This document shows positions 32,801 through 45,189 of a stretch of DNA of 64,000 nt, piece after piece. The notes beneath the pieces were generated by a model. The model did no database searches, was not told where the DNA came from, and worked only from the letters and a program-made list of their open reading frames with translations. Origin of the DNA: Rhizophagus irregularis (Eukaryota; Glomeromycota; Glomeromycetes; Glomerales; Glomeraceae); the NCBI RefSeq assembly GCF_026210795.1, contig NC_089447.1, positions 1,118,501 through 1,182,500 on the forward strand. The letters are read 5' to 3'. Position numbers and translations under genes: made by a program. Each line of letters opens with the position of its first letter. Position 1 is the stretch's first letter.

Positions 32801-34402
32801 ATGTATAAAACTATTTTATTGTTACCTATATTAGTACTTTTAATTATAAAAAAAGCATTAGCACAGAATTATGCAATACCAGCACCGGATATAGCAGATT
32901 TTCCACAACCAAATTCTACTCAAGGAAACTACGAATACACAAAATTGTTAGCATATTCGTTGTATTTTTATGAAGCACAACGTAGTGGAAAATTACCATT
33001 AGACAATCGAGTAACTTGGAGACATGATTCTGCATTAGAAGATGGTAAAGATGTTAATTTAGATTTAACAGGAGGGTATTATGATGCAGGAGATCATTTG
33101 AAATTCTCGTTCCCGTTATCATGGTCTCTTACTTCCTTGTCATGGGGAGCTTACGAATGGTACGATGGATATCAATCTGCTCAACAAACTACCAGAATAA
33201 GAGATATGATCAAATGGGGTACTGATTGGTTAATTAAAGCGCATTCTGATCAACAAGTCTTATATGTTATGATCGGGGATGAGAATGTCGATCATAATTA
33301 TTGGGGACCTGATACTGGTATACCATTACCAAGACCCTCATTGAGTATAAATGGCACTAAGCTTGGAACTGATGCAGCAGCTCAAGCTGCTGCTGCGATG
33401 GCAGCGGCGTCATTATTCTTTAAGGATAAAGTACAAGACATAGATTATTCTAATACGTTATATCTTCATGCTCAACAATTATATGATTTTGCGAGCATAA
33501 AACCATTTACCAAATATCAATCATCTGTTAATCAAATCGAAGGTTTATATGCATCATCAGGTTTTGCAGATGAGTTAGTGTGGAGTAGTCTTTGGTTATA
33601 TAAATTAACTAAAAATGCAACATATTTTGATCTCGCAGTAAATTATTTCAACGAGTTTAAATTATCTGGAAGTAATAATGTCATTAATTGGGATAGTAAA
33701 GCTGGTGTTGTATATATTCTATTTGTTCAATGTGCAACAGAATTAAACAGAGATGATGTTAATAATTGGAAGGCTGAAGCTGAGAGATATTTGGATACTG
33801 TTGCTTCGCAATCTTCAGATCAATGTAAATTAACTAAAGGTGGATTATTTTATTGTGACGGAGATAGTGATGCTGCTTCATTGAATCCCGCGTTAAATGC
33901 TGCTTTCGCATCGTTATTATATTCACCATTAAGTTCATCACCTTCAAAAAAAGATAGTTATATTAACTTTGCCATGTCACAAATCAATTATTTATTGGGA
34001 AATAATCCGGCGAAAATACCTTATGTTATTGGTGTTCATCCAAATTCGCCTCAAAATCCTCATCATTCAGGTGCGCAGGGGGGAAACGATATGAATGGAC
34101 CAACTCTTAATATTCTCTATGGAGGCATTGTAGGTGGTCCCGATAAACATGATGATTATGAGGATAAGAGACCTAATTATATTCAATCTGAAGTTGCTTT
34201 AGATTATAATGCTCCTTTTCAAAATTTAATGGCTTATCAAGTTATTAATTCTAAGGATGATCCTTATTATGTTACTTTACCTCCCGGAAGACCATCTCGA
34301 ACAAATGTTGCTCTTATCGTTTCATTGGTTATTGTTGCTATTATAATTATTATTGGTATTGGTGGTTTTATTTATTGGAGGAAAACTCGAGGGCAGAAAT
34401 AA
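32801..34402 (+). CDS. Membrane-anchored glycoside hydrolase family 9 (endoglucanase-like)
   Basis: Endo-beta-1,4-glucanase-type enzyme. A single 533-residue frame with an N-terminal signal peptide (ILLLPILVLLIIKKALAQ, cleavage near residue 21). The (alpha/alpha)6 catalytic domain follows: GGYYDAGDHLKFSFP with the catalytic Asp pair, VMIGDENVDHNYWGPD, GTDAAAQAAAAMAAAS, SQINYLLGNNPAK, NPHHSGAQGG, and SEVALDYNAPFQNL carrying the general-acid Glu. The usual HHR reads HHS. The C-terminus has a single transmembrane helix (about 506-528, LIVSLVIVAIIIIIGIGGF) and a short basic tail RKTRGQK, giving type I topology with the catalytic domain outside. It has no introns, unlike almost every neighbour. 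Confidence 0.93.
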   Translation: MYKTILLLPILVLLIIKKALAQNYAIPAPDIADFPQPNSTQGNYEYTKLLAYSLYFYEAQRSGKLPLDNRVTWRHDSALEDGKDVNLDLTGGYYDAGDHLKFSFPLSWSLTSLSWGAYEWYDGYQSAQQTTRIRDMIKWGTDWLIKAHSDQQVLYVMIGDENVDHNYWGPDTGIPLPRPSLSINGTKLGTDAAAQAAAAMAAASLFFKDKVQDIDYSNTLYLHAQQLYDFASIKPFTKYQSSVNQIEGLYASSGFADELVWSSLWLYKLTKNATYFDLAVNYFNEFKLSGSNNVINWDSKAGVVYILFVQCATELNRDDVNNWKAEAERYLDTVASQSSDQCKLTKGGLFYCDGDSDAASLNPALNAAFASLLYSPLSSSPSKKDSYINFAMSQINYLLGNNPAKIPYVIGVHPNSPQNPHHSGAQGGNDMNGPTLNILYGGIVGGPDKHDDYEDKRPNYIQSEVALDYNAPFQNLMAYQVINSKDDPYYVTLPPGRPSRTNVALIVSLVIVAIIIIIGIGGFIYWRKTRGQK

Positions 34403-37029
34403 TAGACAATTTATTGTTATACTATATTATAGAGTAAAAAAATGTAATTTAATAAATTTTATAGATTCATAATGGAGAAAATTTATTAATAATAAAAATA
34501 TAATGGGACTGATATTATATATGTCTATTTGGATCAAAAAATTTCTCACACCAACTTTTCTATTCATATCAATTTTTATTAAGAGGTCATTGAATTGTAT
34601 TTCGCTTAATAGAATAAATAAAGTTTAAGTAGCTAATATGACCCTACGATTCATATATTTTGAAAAATATTCGCCATCTAACAAGTAGATATTTTTTCAC
34701 TTAGTAAGCTTCAACCTAAACCAATTTTAGATGCCGACGTCACTTCTGCTACTTTGCTAGAAATCAAATTAGTCGTGATTGTATGAAGAGTTTTTTCCAA
34801 ATTCTGTCAACAAATATGTTATATGCATTTCAAAGTTTAGATGTACACAACTTTAAGATTTATTAAATCATTATACAGTAATTCGTCAATCAAAATTTTT
34901 TCAGAGCTTATTGTTTACATATGGGGCATACTGTAACATACACAAATAATTTAGGGGCTAAATTAATTCAATAAGATTCCATAATTAGAAATCGAATTTA
35001 ATAATATTACACAAACTTTACTCAATAAAAAAAATTGCTTTGAACCTTTCAATATCTGTCCCAAATAGATATTTTACATGGATGCTTAATTATTCAAACT
35101 GTCCACGTTTTAATATCTCCTGAAATGGAATTGTCCTGCAACCGCTAGTGGATATAGTGGATATTTTTCCATTAGTATACTTTGTTATCTTGGTGCAATC
35201 TAGTGATGCTGTCCCAATGACGGCAAAACCGTGTGAAACCCAATGTGCCGTTAATGTTATTAATGCCATAACTTTTACTGTGGCCAATGACGCCGTAGAG
35301 TATAGTAGATAGCATAAAATAGTTTAATATTATACATAGCTTAACAGTATAAATTTTTAAATCTCTCCGAATTTGTTATAAAAATTTAAAGTTTCCATAC
35401 TGATTTAAATAACTTCTTTGATTATAAATTTCGTGGAACAATAATTTTAATAGTAATGAAGGAGAAAAGAATGAATAATTAGAATGATATGATATATTAT
35501 AGAGTATAAAATATAGTATGTAAATATGTTTTTAAGAAAATTTAAATTTTAATAAATATTACACACGAGTTATAGTGACTATTTACGGTACATATACCAG
35601 TTACGGCGCATTTACCAGTTCCAATTTGCTGTATCTTAAAGTAAAGAGTTATAACTATAACTAGTTATAACTCAGTTGTGATACGGCTCATCCCAATGTG
35701 ATCGAGTTCCAACTGCATCTCTAGTGCAATCTCTCAAGATAGAACAAAAGTTTTAGTCTGTTATCCACCAGAACTATTGGTCATGGGGCTGCCCGTGAAG
35801 TTATAGATAGTGATATATTGCAACTTATTTCACAGGTACTTGGTCAAGGGATTGTGGTTTGTGGAACACTGGAAAATGTAGCAAAATAACCAGACCATAA
35901 CCAAAAGAAATGAGCGATAACATTTTATACCAGAGAAATTAATCTTTTTGAAAAAGAAATGTTATAGGATAACGAATATAATGTTAATTAACAATTGTCT
36001 CATAATGTCAATATCTCTTTCGCCACCAGTACCTTTCAACTTTAATCACGTATCCTGGGTAATAAGTCCTTCAAATGTGCACGTGGAAAGATTCTTGAAG
36101 GAAGTTCTTTGGCGCTTACAGATCTTTACCATGAGATCTTGTCTAATAATGATAAATTATAGAAATTTAACTGAGTATATCAAAATTCTTTTCCCGGAAT
36201 CCTAGTAAGCCGGATGACATCCGACGCCCAAAAAGAAATAGAATAATCCCTCCATACTAATATCGAAATGTATTACAAACTTATGTACCAATTGTGATCA
36301 ATTGATTGATTATAACCTTTGGTTTGCAAGAGCTTATAAACAAATATGCTTAAAAACCACAAAATTTATGTACATAATAATTTACTAAATAAATTGAAAT
36401 GGTTGTAGCTTTGGTTATTCGTCAAAATAATAGAAATTACAGAACGTGAACCAGTAAAACTAGGCACAATTTAAAGGTGTGTCTTAAATTATGTCGAAGT
36501 CCATAAATCAATTATCTATGAAAAATCTCTGTAGTTTGTAAGAGCAATGCATTCCATATCAGGTAACCCACAAATCAAATAATGTGTTCCTGAACGGACT
36601 TATGCTATAGATGTGCAATTCAAGGTTCATGAGGAAGAGATATAAAGAACATTTAGTCAAAGCCAAACTGGAACGAATTATAACAAAATATCAAAGATGG
36701 CGGAGGACACAGAAAGTCTGTTGATCATTAAGATACCATTCTAATGATACTATAACATTAATGTCGTTGTACATGATTGATCGTATTGTCTTGGTCCCCG
36801 CAAAGTTCGAATTTGGCATCCGAGTTAAAATAGTGCACGAATAAGTTAATTATATTCTTAACGAGAGAGTTAAAAACTAATTCGGTTATTATAAATGTAT
36901 TGAGCTCAATTTGGGCGGCTCATGTCTGTAACACGGAAGTAATAACTGATTTGCAGCTTATGTAATCCATGTTATTTGATCTAATCTGACTATTATGATC
37001 TTAACTTCAATTACTAATCTCCAAAAACA
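34403..37029. other. Gene-poor region with decayed coding fragments
   Basis: 2.6 kb without a supported gene. A minus-strand frame of about 50-65 codons at 35090-35287 (ends FQEILKRGQFE, contains GTASLDCTKI) and plus-strand pieces near 35770-35890 (EVIDSDILQLISQVLGQG) and 36010-36230 look protein-like but are short and bounded by stops. A 12-bp-arm inverted repeat lies at 35646-35673. It is probably a graveyard of dead genes or transposons. Confidence 0.4.
35646..35673. repeat. Short inverted repeat
   Basis: Arms GAGTTATAACTA and TAGTTATAACTC are perfect complements around the 4-bp loop TAAC. Confidence 0.8.
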
Positions 37030-37672
37030 ATGCCAGAACTTATTAATGCAAACCCAACGATTTATACTCCTTCAAAAAAATCTCATAGAGTTATAACGCC
37101 TGAAGAAGAAGACGAAAATATTGAAGATAAAATTGACTCTCGAGAAGTATTTGGTATGTTCTTTCGCACTTCGAAGAATGTTAAATATTTCCCTTTACTA
37201 ATTATTAACCCGACATTAGATTTAATAAGATCAATATCAGATCCTGAACATCCACTTACTCTTGAAGAATTAAATGTAACACAACTCGAGCATGTTACAG
37301 TTGATGATAATAATGATCGTATCGTAATTGAATTTACTCCTACTATACCACATTGCTCTATGGCTACTCTTATTGGTTTATGTATTCGTGTTAGATTGCT
37401 TCGTTCTTTGCCTGAACGTTTCAAAGTTGATATTAATGTTAGGAAAGGAACTCATCAATCTGAACAAGCTGGTAAGTACAGCTTCTTTTTTTTGTACTTA
37501 GAATATGTATATTTGCGATTTACTTATTATAAAAAACGATTGAATTTAAATAGTTAATAAACAGTTGAATGACAAAGAGCGTGTTGCTGCTGCTCTCGAA
37601 AATACTCATTTACTTGAAGTCGTAAATCAATGTTTAACAACCGCTAATGCTCGTGGTAACATTGATAAATAA
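37030..37672 (+). CDS. CIAO2B: Cytosolic iron-sulfur assembly targeting factor (CIAO2B/MIP18/Cia2)
   Basis: Component of the CIA targeting complex that hands Fe-S clusters to nuclear and cytosolic proteins such as DNA polymerases and helicases. Exons 37030-37153, 37220-37471 and 37554-37672 give 164 residues. Signature: [43 protein letters not shown] with the reactive Cys, [19 protein letters not shown] and [17 protein letters not shown]. The first intron is 66 nt with no stop, so retention would leave an open frame with a 22-residue insert after REVF. The conserved DLIRSI junction shows that splicing is the normal form. Confidence 0.94.
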
Positions 37673-38159
37673 ATATTCATGAGAAAGATAACCGATTAAA
37701 ATTTAATCTTAACTGATGAGTTACTTAGCTATGAAACTAAGAAAGAATGTGTATGATTTTTTAATTTTAATTTATTCAAATTTCAAAATGGTTAATTCTG
37801 CATTTAATCTAAAATTTCAATTCTATATTTTAAAATTGTTTAAGTCGGAAAAGAGATTTAAGAAAAGAATGTATAAAGTGGGATAAAAAAGTATAGGAAG
37901 TCTTGCTATATATTAGAACAAGCTAAAAAAATTGTCTCACAATATCTATGTAAAAATAGTATATATTTCTTTTTTTAAGAAAAATTCTCATTGATCTATT
38001 TATTAAATTCACATGAATTTAAATGTTTAAACATTATATAAAAGTTCTTATTTGCAGTATTTATTAATGTATTAACACTTGTTATTAAATAAAAGAATGA
38101 ATTTGTTTTACCTGTAATCGGCTTTATCCAGTCTATCACTTTAATGTCATATCGGGAAT
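37673..38159. other. Convergent 3' region between CIAO2B and EFR3
   Basis: 3' flanks only; no gene is seen. The last EFR3 exon lies at the right edge. Confidence 0.5.
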
Positions 38160-41100
38160 TTAAGATTGTCGATAGGGAGGATTCACCAAACTTGTTGTAC
38201 TATTAAATAAAAATAAATAAAAGTGAATAAAGAAATAGTATAATTTATTTCCAAAGCTTAGGAATTTTTTGGTTCATTACCTCGCAGCTTTTGGATCAAT
38301 CGTTGATAAGAATGCACTTGCTTCATTTTTCGGTTTATTTTTTCTTTTGTTCTTTTTGTTATTACCAATTGGAACCATATACCCTGATTCTCTATCTGAT
38401 GCAACAGAAGTTTCATGCTCTGATGAATCGTTCATCAGTTGGACAGCTATTTAAACAATAATTTATGTTCATTCTTTAAAAATAAATAAAAAAAAATAAA
38501 AAAAAATCCTTTCTTTAATATAAATACCTAAAGTCTCTTTAAAATTATCGGTCTTTACTTTAGGTGGCAAATCATCAGAACTATTTTCCAAGTTCATCAT
38601 AGTAGGTTTAGGATGTGTAACAACTAATTTAAGTTTATCAGCTTCGAATATTCTAGATGATCTAATTCGACGTGCTTCATTTTTGACTTCATTAAAACCT
38701 TCTTCAGGTTTCCACTCTGTCATCAATTTTTCTTCTACATTCGTGTCATCAAAATCTAAAATTTCTTTATGTTTACAAAGTATCGAAACTATTGTTTGTC
38801 GATCAAGCCATATATTAACCGGTTGTAAAGTTTGATTATTTTTGTCTTCATCTTCAAAAGACGCTGATAAATCTACATTATCTAAATTATTTTCTGAAGG
38901 TATTACATTAATATAAGTTGACCATTGACATTTTTCTACACGTTCTTTTTGTACCTAATTAATAAATAGTAATAAATGAAAGTTGTAATTTATTAATCAA
39001 TTATAGGAACAATTTAAAGTTAAGTTATATAAGCTTACCATTTCTACATATTGCTGTAATTCTGTAATGCCTAAAACTTGAGCGATATTATAAAAGTATA
39101 ATGTGATAACACTAGCTATAGCTCGTTGACGAGCAAAGTTATTAAGTTTTTCGTCTTTAGCTTCAGACTGTAATTTGAAAAGAACTGGAATTCCTCGAAT
39201 AACTTGATCAGCTCTAAATCGTAACAATAATGAACGTAATATGAAAAGTAAAGCTACATTATCAGCAGGTTTTGAATTCTCTAATAATGCGTATTGATAC
39301 AGTGACAAGTGAAGCGTATTCAGAAAGTGAATAGCAGGCTGATTGAAATATGTGATCTAGTACAAAAAAGAATTAAAAGAATTTAATATCAAATTAGAAT
39401 TGAAACTTAAAATCAATTCAGAATTACGGCCAAAACTAAAATCAATTGAATATTGAAAAGATTTATTCAGTAGATGCTTTTACCTGTACTGAATCAGTTT
39501 CCTTAGATTCCTTTGATGAATCGACATTATCCAAAAATGTGGAAAGAATTTGAGCATACATAATTCTTACATCTATAATATCAAAGAAAAAAAATTAGTA
39601 TAGAATAAAAAAAATTACAAGGTTACAAGATTGCTTATTTTACAGATAAAATAATTTACTTACCAAGGTCTTCGTCCATGCATAAACCGATAGTATTGTG
39701 AAATACTTCAACAGGAACTTTACATATTGACATTTCCGATGATCTTTTTTCAGCCTTTTTATTGGTTTGTATAACTATACTCAAACATCTTAATAATGTT
39801 TTACGTAATATATTGAGAGGTATTCCTTCAGCAATAAAACTACCATTATTATCCTGTTTGGTTTCAGGATCGGTTTGTAAATTTAAATGCTTAATAATAT
39901 GTTCTACAATATCACTGATCTGTTTGGCATAGTAAATATGTGTCACAAGACCACCTTTAAAAATAATATTGATTAATTTGATGAGTTTAACTTATAAATT
40001 TTTTTTAATTCAACGGTAATCTTAAAAAAAAAAAAATTTTATGTTATTACCAATGCAAGTTATAAGTCTCTGTACAATCATTGTTTCCAAATCTTGGGCT
40101 TTTTCAGTCATTATATTACTACCTTTAAAGTTTATACTTATTTGTTCAAATTTAATGTCTCCATTTTTCAATGAGCTTAGTAAATGGCTAAGCAAACAGT
40201 CCAAAACTTCTAATACTGAAAGTCCAACAATAGTTAAATCGCTTGTTAAAATAGATATTAACATTTCAATAAATGTAATTTTTTTGGATAAACTAGAATT
40301 GTCCGGTAAAGAATCAAGTCGCCGTATTATTTCGGAGACAAGTATATGACGGCATTGTCGCTATTAAATATAAATACAGTTAACCTTTGTGCATTAAATA
40401 TAAATACTTTTAATGAACGAAAAAATTAATTCTTCACCTGAATAGAAGAAAGAATAACTAAAGCTAAACTAATGGCAAATGAATTTGGCCACCAAATATC
40501 ATTATCTTCCAAAAACTTAAAAACAGGTTTAAGAGAACATTGTAAATCAGAATCTGTGTTCGACACTATAAATAATTGTTTTAAGCAATCATACGCAAGA
40601 TGAGTATTATCTTCAATCGAAATAATTGTATTATTAATTGAAAATCGTCGTGATTGTGGCATGGAATGTTTTTCGTCGACCGACTCGTTATCACTAAATA
40701 ATTTTGTTAATAAAGACGTAGCACTTAACATGAAACGCATCTTTATACTTACATTTTTTGTAAAGTTTCTAAATCGTCAGTTAAATTATGTAATATAGCA
40801 GGAACGATATATTGCAATTGAATTATAGCATCGGTCGCGTGTAAGGCACTGGAGGTTACTACTCCTTGAAGAACATAAAGGCCAATGGAACGGTACCTAA
40901 TTTGGACGACATTTATAATCAGTAAATGTATTAATTATCTAATGCCAATAGAAATCCTTACCTTCTTTCTAAATTCTGATCAGCCTCATATTTATATGTA
41001 GCATAATTAGCAAATCGTTCGATCAAATTTTCGTAAATAATAGTAAATTCCGTATCAACTCCAATTGTAGATCCATCATGATCCGCGCAAAAAACGATGA

Positions 41101-41598
41101 ACTATAAATACATAATAAATTTTTTATATTGATAATAATATTTGAAATAATTTAAACTGAAATAACATACCACTGAAGCAGCACGTGCGACTAAATCAAT
41201 GTCATTTGTACTTAACGATGATGCGATAATTTTAACAACGTTCTTTGAAAATAAATTAAGATCCTTTTTACATTCTTCGAGTAGAGATTTTATAATTTGT
41301 AAAGAAATTTCTGTATCCCTAGTTCAATAAAAGACAGTTATAAATATAAAAAAATATTGATTTGTCAATTTTTATAAACTTACTGCTTTCTTTTCTTTCG
41401 AATGTCAGTAACTACTCTTTTTTCCAAATAAACACCACATTTAGTCAGTTTAGCTGGCTTTGATTTAGCATAAAAAACGAGATAAGAAAGTTCGCTTGAC
41501 TTCGGACGAGTCTCTTCAGGGCTCGTAGGATAACAATTATTTATAAGGGTGGCATGTTTTATCCAACCTTGACAAACTCCGGTACAAGTCATACTCAT
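38160..41598 (-). CDS. EFR3: Efr3-type plasma membrane anchor of the PI4-kinase complex
   Basis: Palmitoylated scaffold that recruits the PI4-kinase Stt4 (PI4KIIIalpha) with Ypp1/TTC7 to the plasma membrane. Many short exons. It starts at ATG 41598: MSMTCTGVCQGW carries the N-terminal Cys cluster used for lipid anchoring. LINNCYP, SSELSYLVFYAKSKPAKLTKCGVYLEKRV follows, the fungal Efr3 signature. The rest is alpha-helical repeat (ARM/HEAT-like), including ALVILSSIQ, LISILTSDLTIVGLSVLEVLD, MTHIYYAKQISDIVEHI and RAIASVITLYFYNIAQVLG. The acidic and then basic C-terminus has GNNKKNKRKNKPK. The last exon reads TTSLVNPPYRQS then TAA at 38160-38162. It is divergent from the ZnF-UBP gene. Confidence 0.85.
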
Positions 41599-42057
41599 TC
41601 CAACGAGTTTTAGTTTAGCAAATAGTGGTAAAGAATGTTAAAGAGTGGTGAAGAAGGGAAGGGTGGGAAATTTGTCAATTTCAGACAAAAAGATTTGAAA
41701 GGAATAAACGAGCGTTGAAATAAGTTGGTAAATCAGACAGGACGCACTTTCTGGATGCGGACAATTGTAAAGCTGTAAATTAAAGTCTATAAAATATATA
41801 AAAAAAAAGGTTGAAAAAGTTGAAAAAAGCTTTCAGATGTAACACTTTGTACTTGTTTGTAATATTTTACTGCATAACGTTCAAAAAACCTGTATTTCTA
41901 ATTTTGTATCAACAGCGATTAAGTATTGGATCACAATTTAAAATCCATTTGAAAATCGCGTGACCAGAAGATTACTATAGATTTGGGTTTTGTAAAAATC
42001 TTGATTTCTAATTTTAAATTAAAATTATCCATTTCCGAATTGAATATTCCGCAAAAC
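41599..42057. promoter_or_regulatory. Divergent promoter region, EFR3 / ZnF-UBP gene
   Basis: A 459-bp spacer between two divergently transcribed start codons. No specific binding site is assigned. Confidence 0.45.
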
Positions 42058-42654
42058 ATGTCAACAGCTACAAATTGGCAAGCAGGTTTCCATCCGGTTA
42101 CTCCTCGTACCAATTGTCCACACCTTCACGATAATATTTCTCCGAATTGGGCTGAAGTCACTGTTGACGTTAGTAAACCCTGTACCGAATGTAACGATGC
42201 CAGTGAAAATTGGCGCTGCTTAAGATGCCAAGGCGTGTATTGCAGCAGGTAATTATTTTCTTTTCAAGTTTTTTTTTATTACATTAAGCAATTTTTTTTA
42301 TTTAATTTCAATAGATACATCAATGGTCACGCTGCTGAACATCATAAGAATACTTCGCATCCAATATCTATTTCTTTTAGCGATCTTTCTATTTGGTGTT
42401 ATGATTGTGACGATTATATAACTAGCCGGGTGAGTGTATATGAATGTTATACGGTAATCGTTAAAAAAATATTTACAAATTTATTTTAATTGTAGCTTCT
42501 TAAACCTATCACAACTGCTTTTTATGTCTCTAAATTCGGAGAAATGCCTCCAAATTCAAATGATATTGAAATTGCGAGTGAAGAAGATACTACAGGAAGT
42601 GGGGAGGGTCCCAGTAATTCGGCAGGCGAGTCAGGTCCATCAAAATCTGACTAG
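42058..42654 (+). CDS. Stand-alone ZnF-UBP (BUZ) ubiquitin-binding protein, HDAC6-tail-like
   Basis: Exons 42058-42248, 42315-42429 and 42496-42654 give 154 residues made almost entirely of one ZnF-UBP domain. Zinc ligands: CPHL (about 20), PCTECNDASENWRCLRCQGVYC, RYINGHAAEHH and HPISISFSDLSIWCYDCDDYI. The ENW and RYINGH motifs form the pocket that binds the free C-terminal diGly of ubiquitin in HDAC6 and USP5. No deacetylase or protease domain is attached. The C-terminus is a short acidic, Ser-rich tail ending SGPSKSD. The start is the ATG at 42058; upstream in-frame codons lack a good start. Confidence 0.88.
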
Positions 42655-42928
42655 CTTGAAAATTTGCGTTATTAAGATAGTCCTCGTTTTACGTATAGTA
42701 AATAATTGTTATCGCAGTATAAGCTATTCAAATAAAAACCAATTTGTATATCATACATATTTGTTCAGAATTTGAAATACACGTTCAAAAATAGAAATAG
42801 GACTCGGGTTAAACATCCGAGCTATTCCAAAAGATGGAAAGTTTATTGGACCATATCTTGAACGTTTTAATAATAAAGGACAAGCTAATAATATAATAAT
42901 TACACGAACGCGATATAAGAGTTTAATA

Positions 42929-44503
42929 TTATGCACTAAAGTGTACGTGTTTCGAAGAATTTTCGTTTTGTTCATGCGGAAGAGTTTGTACATTTTCATT
43001 AATCGTATTCTGAATTTCTCTAGTTGTAATTGAAGACGTTGTTTCCTGTTCCAAATCATCGGATGTATTAGTTCTAGCTTTAGGTGGTGTTGGAGGTCTC
43101 GGGACTGTACTACATGAAGGAAAAACAGATTCATTTTCTTCTTCATCTATAATAACTTCTTCGAATTTTGTTTTGGTTTCAGTCATTTGATCAATCTTAT
43201 TTTTATTACTTTCTACTTCTACTTCAGAATGATCCAAATCGCTATGATCCGCTTCATTTGAATCATCGGATATAGCTAAAGACGATCCACCTACATGTTT
43301 TCGATTTGAAGAGCTGAAATTAAAATCCACATTTTCACTATTCGGTGTTCCTTTAGGCGGCGTTGGTACAATAAATCCGGTTGGTGGTGCGGATGAGGGT
43401 GAATTTATATCAGAAGTTGCTATTGGTGCATTGACTGGAACTAGATTTTTTGATTGAAGCTTAGGAGTCCATGCAGAAAGAGCGGCAGAAGCATTTGAAA
43501 TAGCTTGTGAAGTCTTCTCCTGTCCTATTATTGTATAAAATAAGACTTTACTATAGGAATTAAATTAATAATTTATTCTAAACTTTCTCACCTGTATAAG
43601 TTTTTCTGGGCTCATCAGGTGGTGTTGTTTCCGTTGAAATTTGTTCAACGATGTCCCTGCTGTAATTGGCTATAATTATTATTTTTTCACCAAACTCGAG
43701 AAGGGCATCCAATTGAATTAATAATGCCGTTTGTAATTTTTGCCGTTTAAAATCTTCTAAAGATGTTTCTTCTGTATATATTTAATATGTAAAAATATTA
43801 AAATAAATTTTAAACAAATAAATAAAAATATATAATCTTCAAATTGCCTGCAATTGTTTCTTTCTCGATTTTTTCCAATTCTGTATGAAAATCTTTAAGT
43901 TTTTGTTCAGTTGCTTCAGAACGTTTTGAATTACTTGCTTTTCGCTCTTCCTTTTCAATTTTATTCCAAAGTGCTTCCTTCTTTAGACGTTGATCTTTCA
44001 TTGCTTCTTCACGTCCACGAATATCTTTTAAGTGTCCACGATATTGAGAATAACGATCCGCTAAATTCAATCAAATATTTCTCTGAATTAATGAATATTT
44101 ATCATATTAATTCAATTAAATTTCTTTTTTAATTAGCTTACCAAGTACACTTTCAGTTTCCGATAATTTTGTAATTAATAAACCATACTTTTCAGTAATG
44201 TCACTTAAATCAGCACCTTCACTTTTTCCCCAAATTGCAAGATACTTTGCAGCTTCACTTTGCTCATATGTCAAATTTTTTAGAGAAGTCCCTACACCGC
44301 GTTCTGCCGCAAGTAATTTGGATAAATGCTTTGTATCATTATTTACTAGAGAAACGTAAAAAAAGAAGCTTATAGTTAAATATAAGATTTTTTGAAAAGT
44401 AATATAAAAAGGATTAATATTTACCAATAGCATTTATTGAGGTGAGATTACGACGAATATCTGTTGCGACGTTGTCTAAATGAAAATTTTTGATAGCCTT
44501 CAT
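42929..44503 (-). CDS. PIL1: Eisosome BAR-domain protein (Pil1/Lsp1 family)
   Basis: Core coat protein of eisosomes, the furrow-like plasma-membrane domains of fungi. It begins MKAIKNFHLDNVATDIRRN (start 44503) and continues with the Pil1 BAR helices: TYEQSEAAKYLAIWGKSEGA, LSDITEKYGLLITKLSETES, DRYSQYRGHLKDIRGREEAM, and RQKLQTALLIQLDALLEFGEKI. A Ser/Pro/acid-rich tail of about 200 residues follows (PTPPKGTP, VPRPPTPPKA), longer than the yeast tail and rich in likely phosphosites. The N-terminus lacks the yeast SYSLRN segment. Exons are short with introns of 50-90 nt. It is convergent with the ZnF-UBP gene. Confidence 0.88.
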
Positions 44504-45189
44504 TACTACCTACTTTAGAATTATAACGAAAAAGTTTGTAAACTGTCAGCTATAATAAAGATCGTTTTTATAGAATTTCTTATCAAATCTTTGTTTATTA
44601 TGCTTGTGTTATCACCATTTTATTTTAGTAAATTTGAAATAAAATTTCCTATTATAGCTGAATGATAAATTGCGCCACTTGTAAGGTCCCATAATTTTCA
44701 GCTTTTATTAATATAGAACGATAATCCGCAGCTAACCATTTCTTCACAACGCAATTAGTTAACAATTCTATTAAAAGCACTTACTCATCAGATAAATAAA
44801 ATAAATATATTTATCAAGGACGAATAAAGTCGTCTCAGAATTGGAGAATAATTTTCGACTTTGATCTTGGGTGCGATCATTGAATTAAATGACAATTAGT
44901 CTTCGTTACTGCTTGTTTGAATTTGGTCGCAAGGATTAATGTTACAATATATATGTTTCTAACAATTTAAATTTTCATATATTTAAAGTTAAAACAGTTT
45001 TTTAATTTATTAAACGATTTCTAATTTTCTTTACAATTTAATAAGGTGTAAAATTATTATGAATTATATTTTCTCAATTTACATGTCAAAAAAATATATG
45101 TATAATGTATTATTTTTCACAATCCAAAATTATCTAAAGATATTAATAATAATAATTAATTATAAGTTTCAACTGTCTTAGTTGTTTTA
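44504..45189. other. Intergenic upstream of PIL1
   Basis: AT-rich; no gene or repeat is recognised. Confidence 0.5.
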
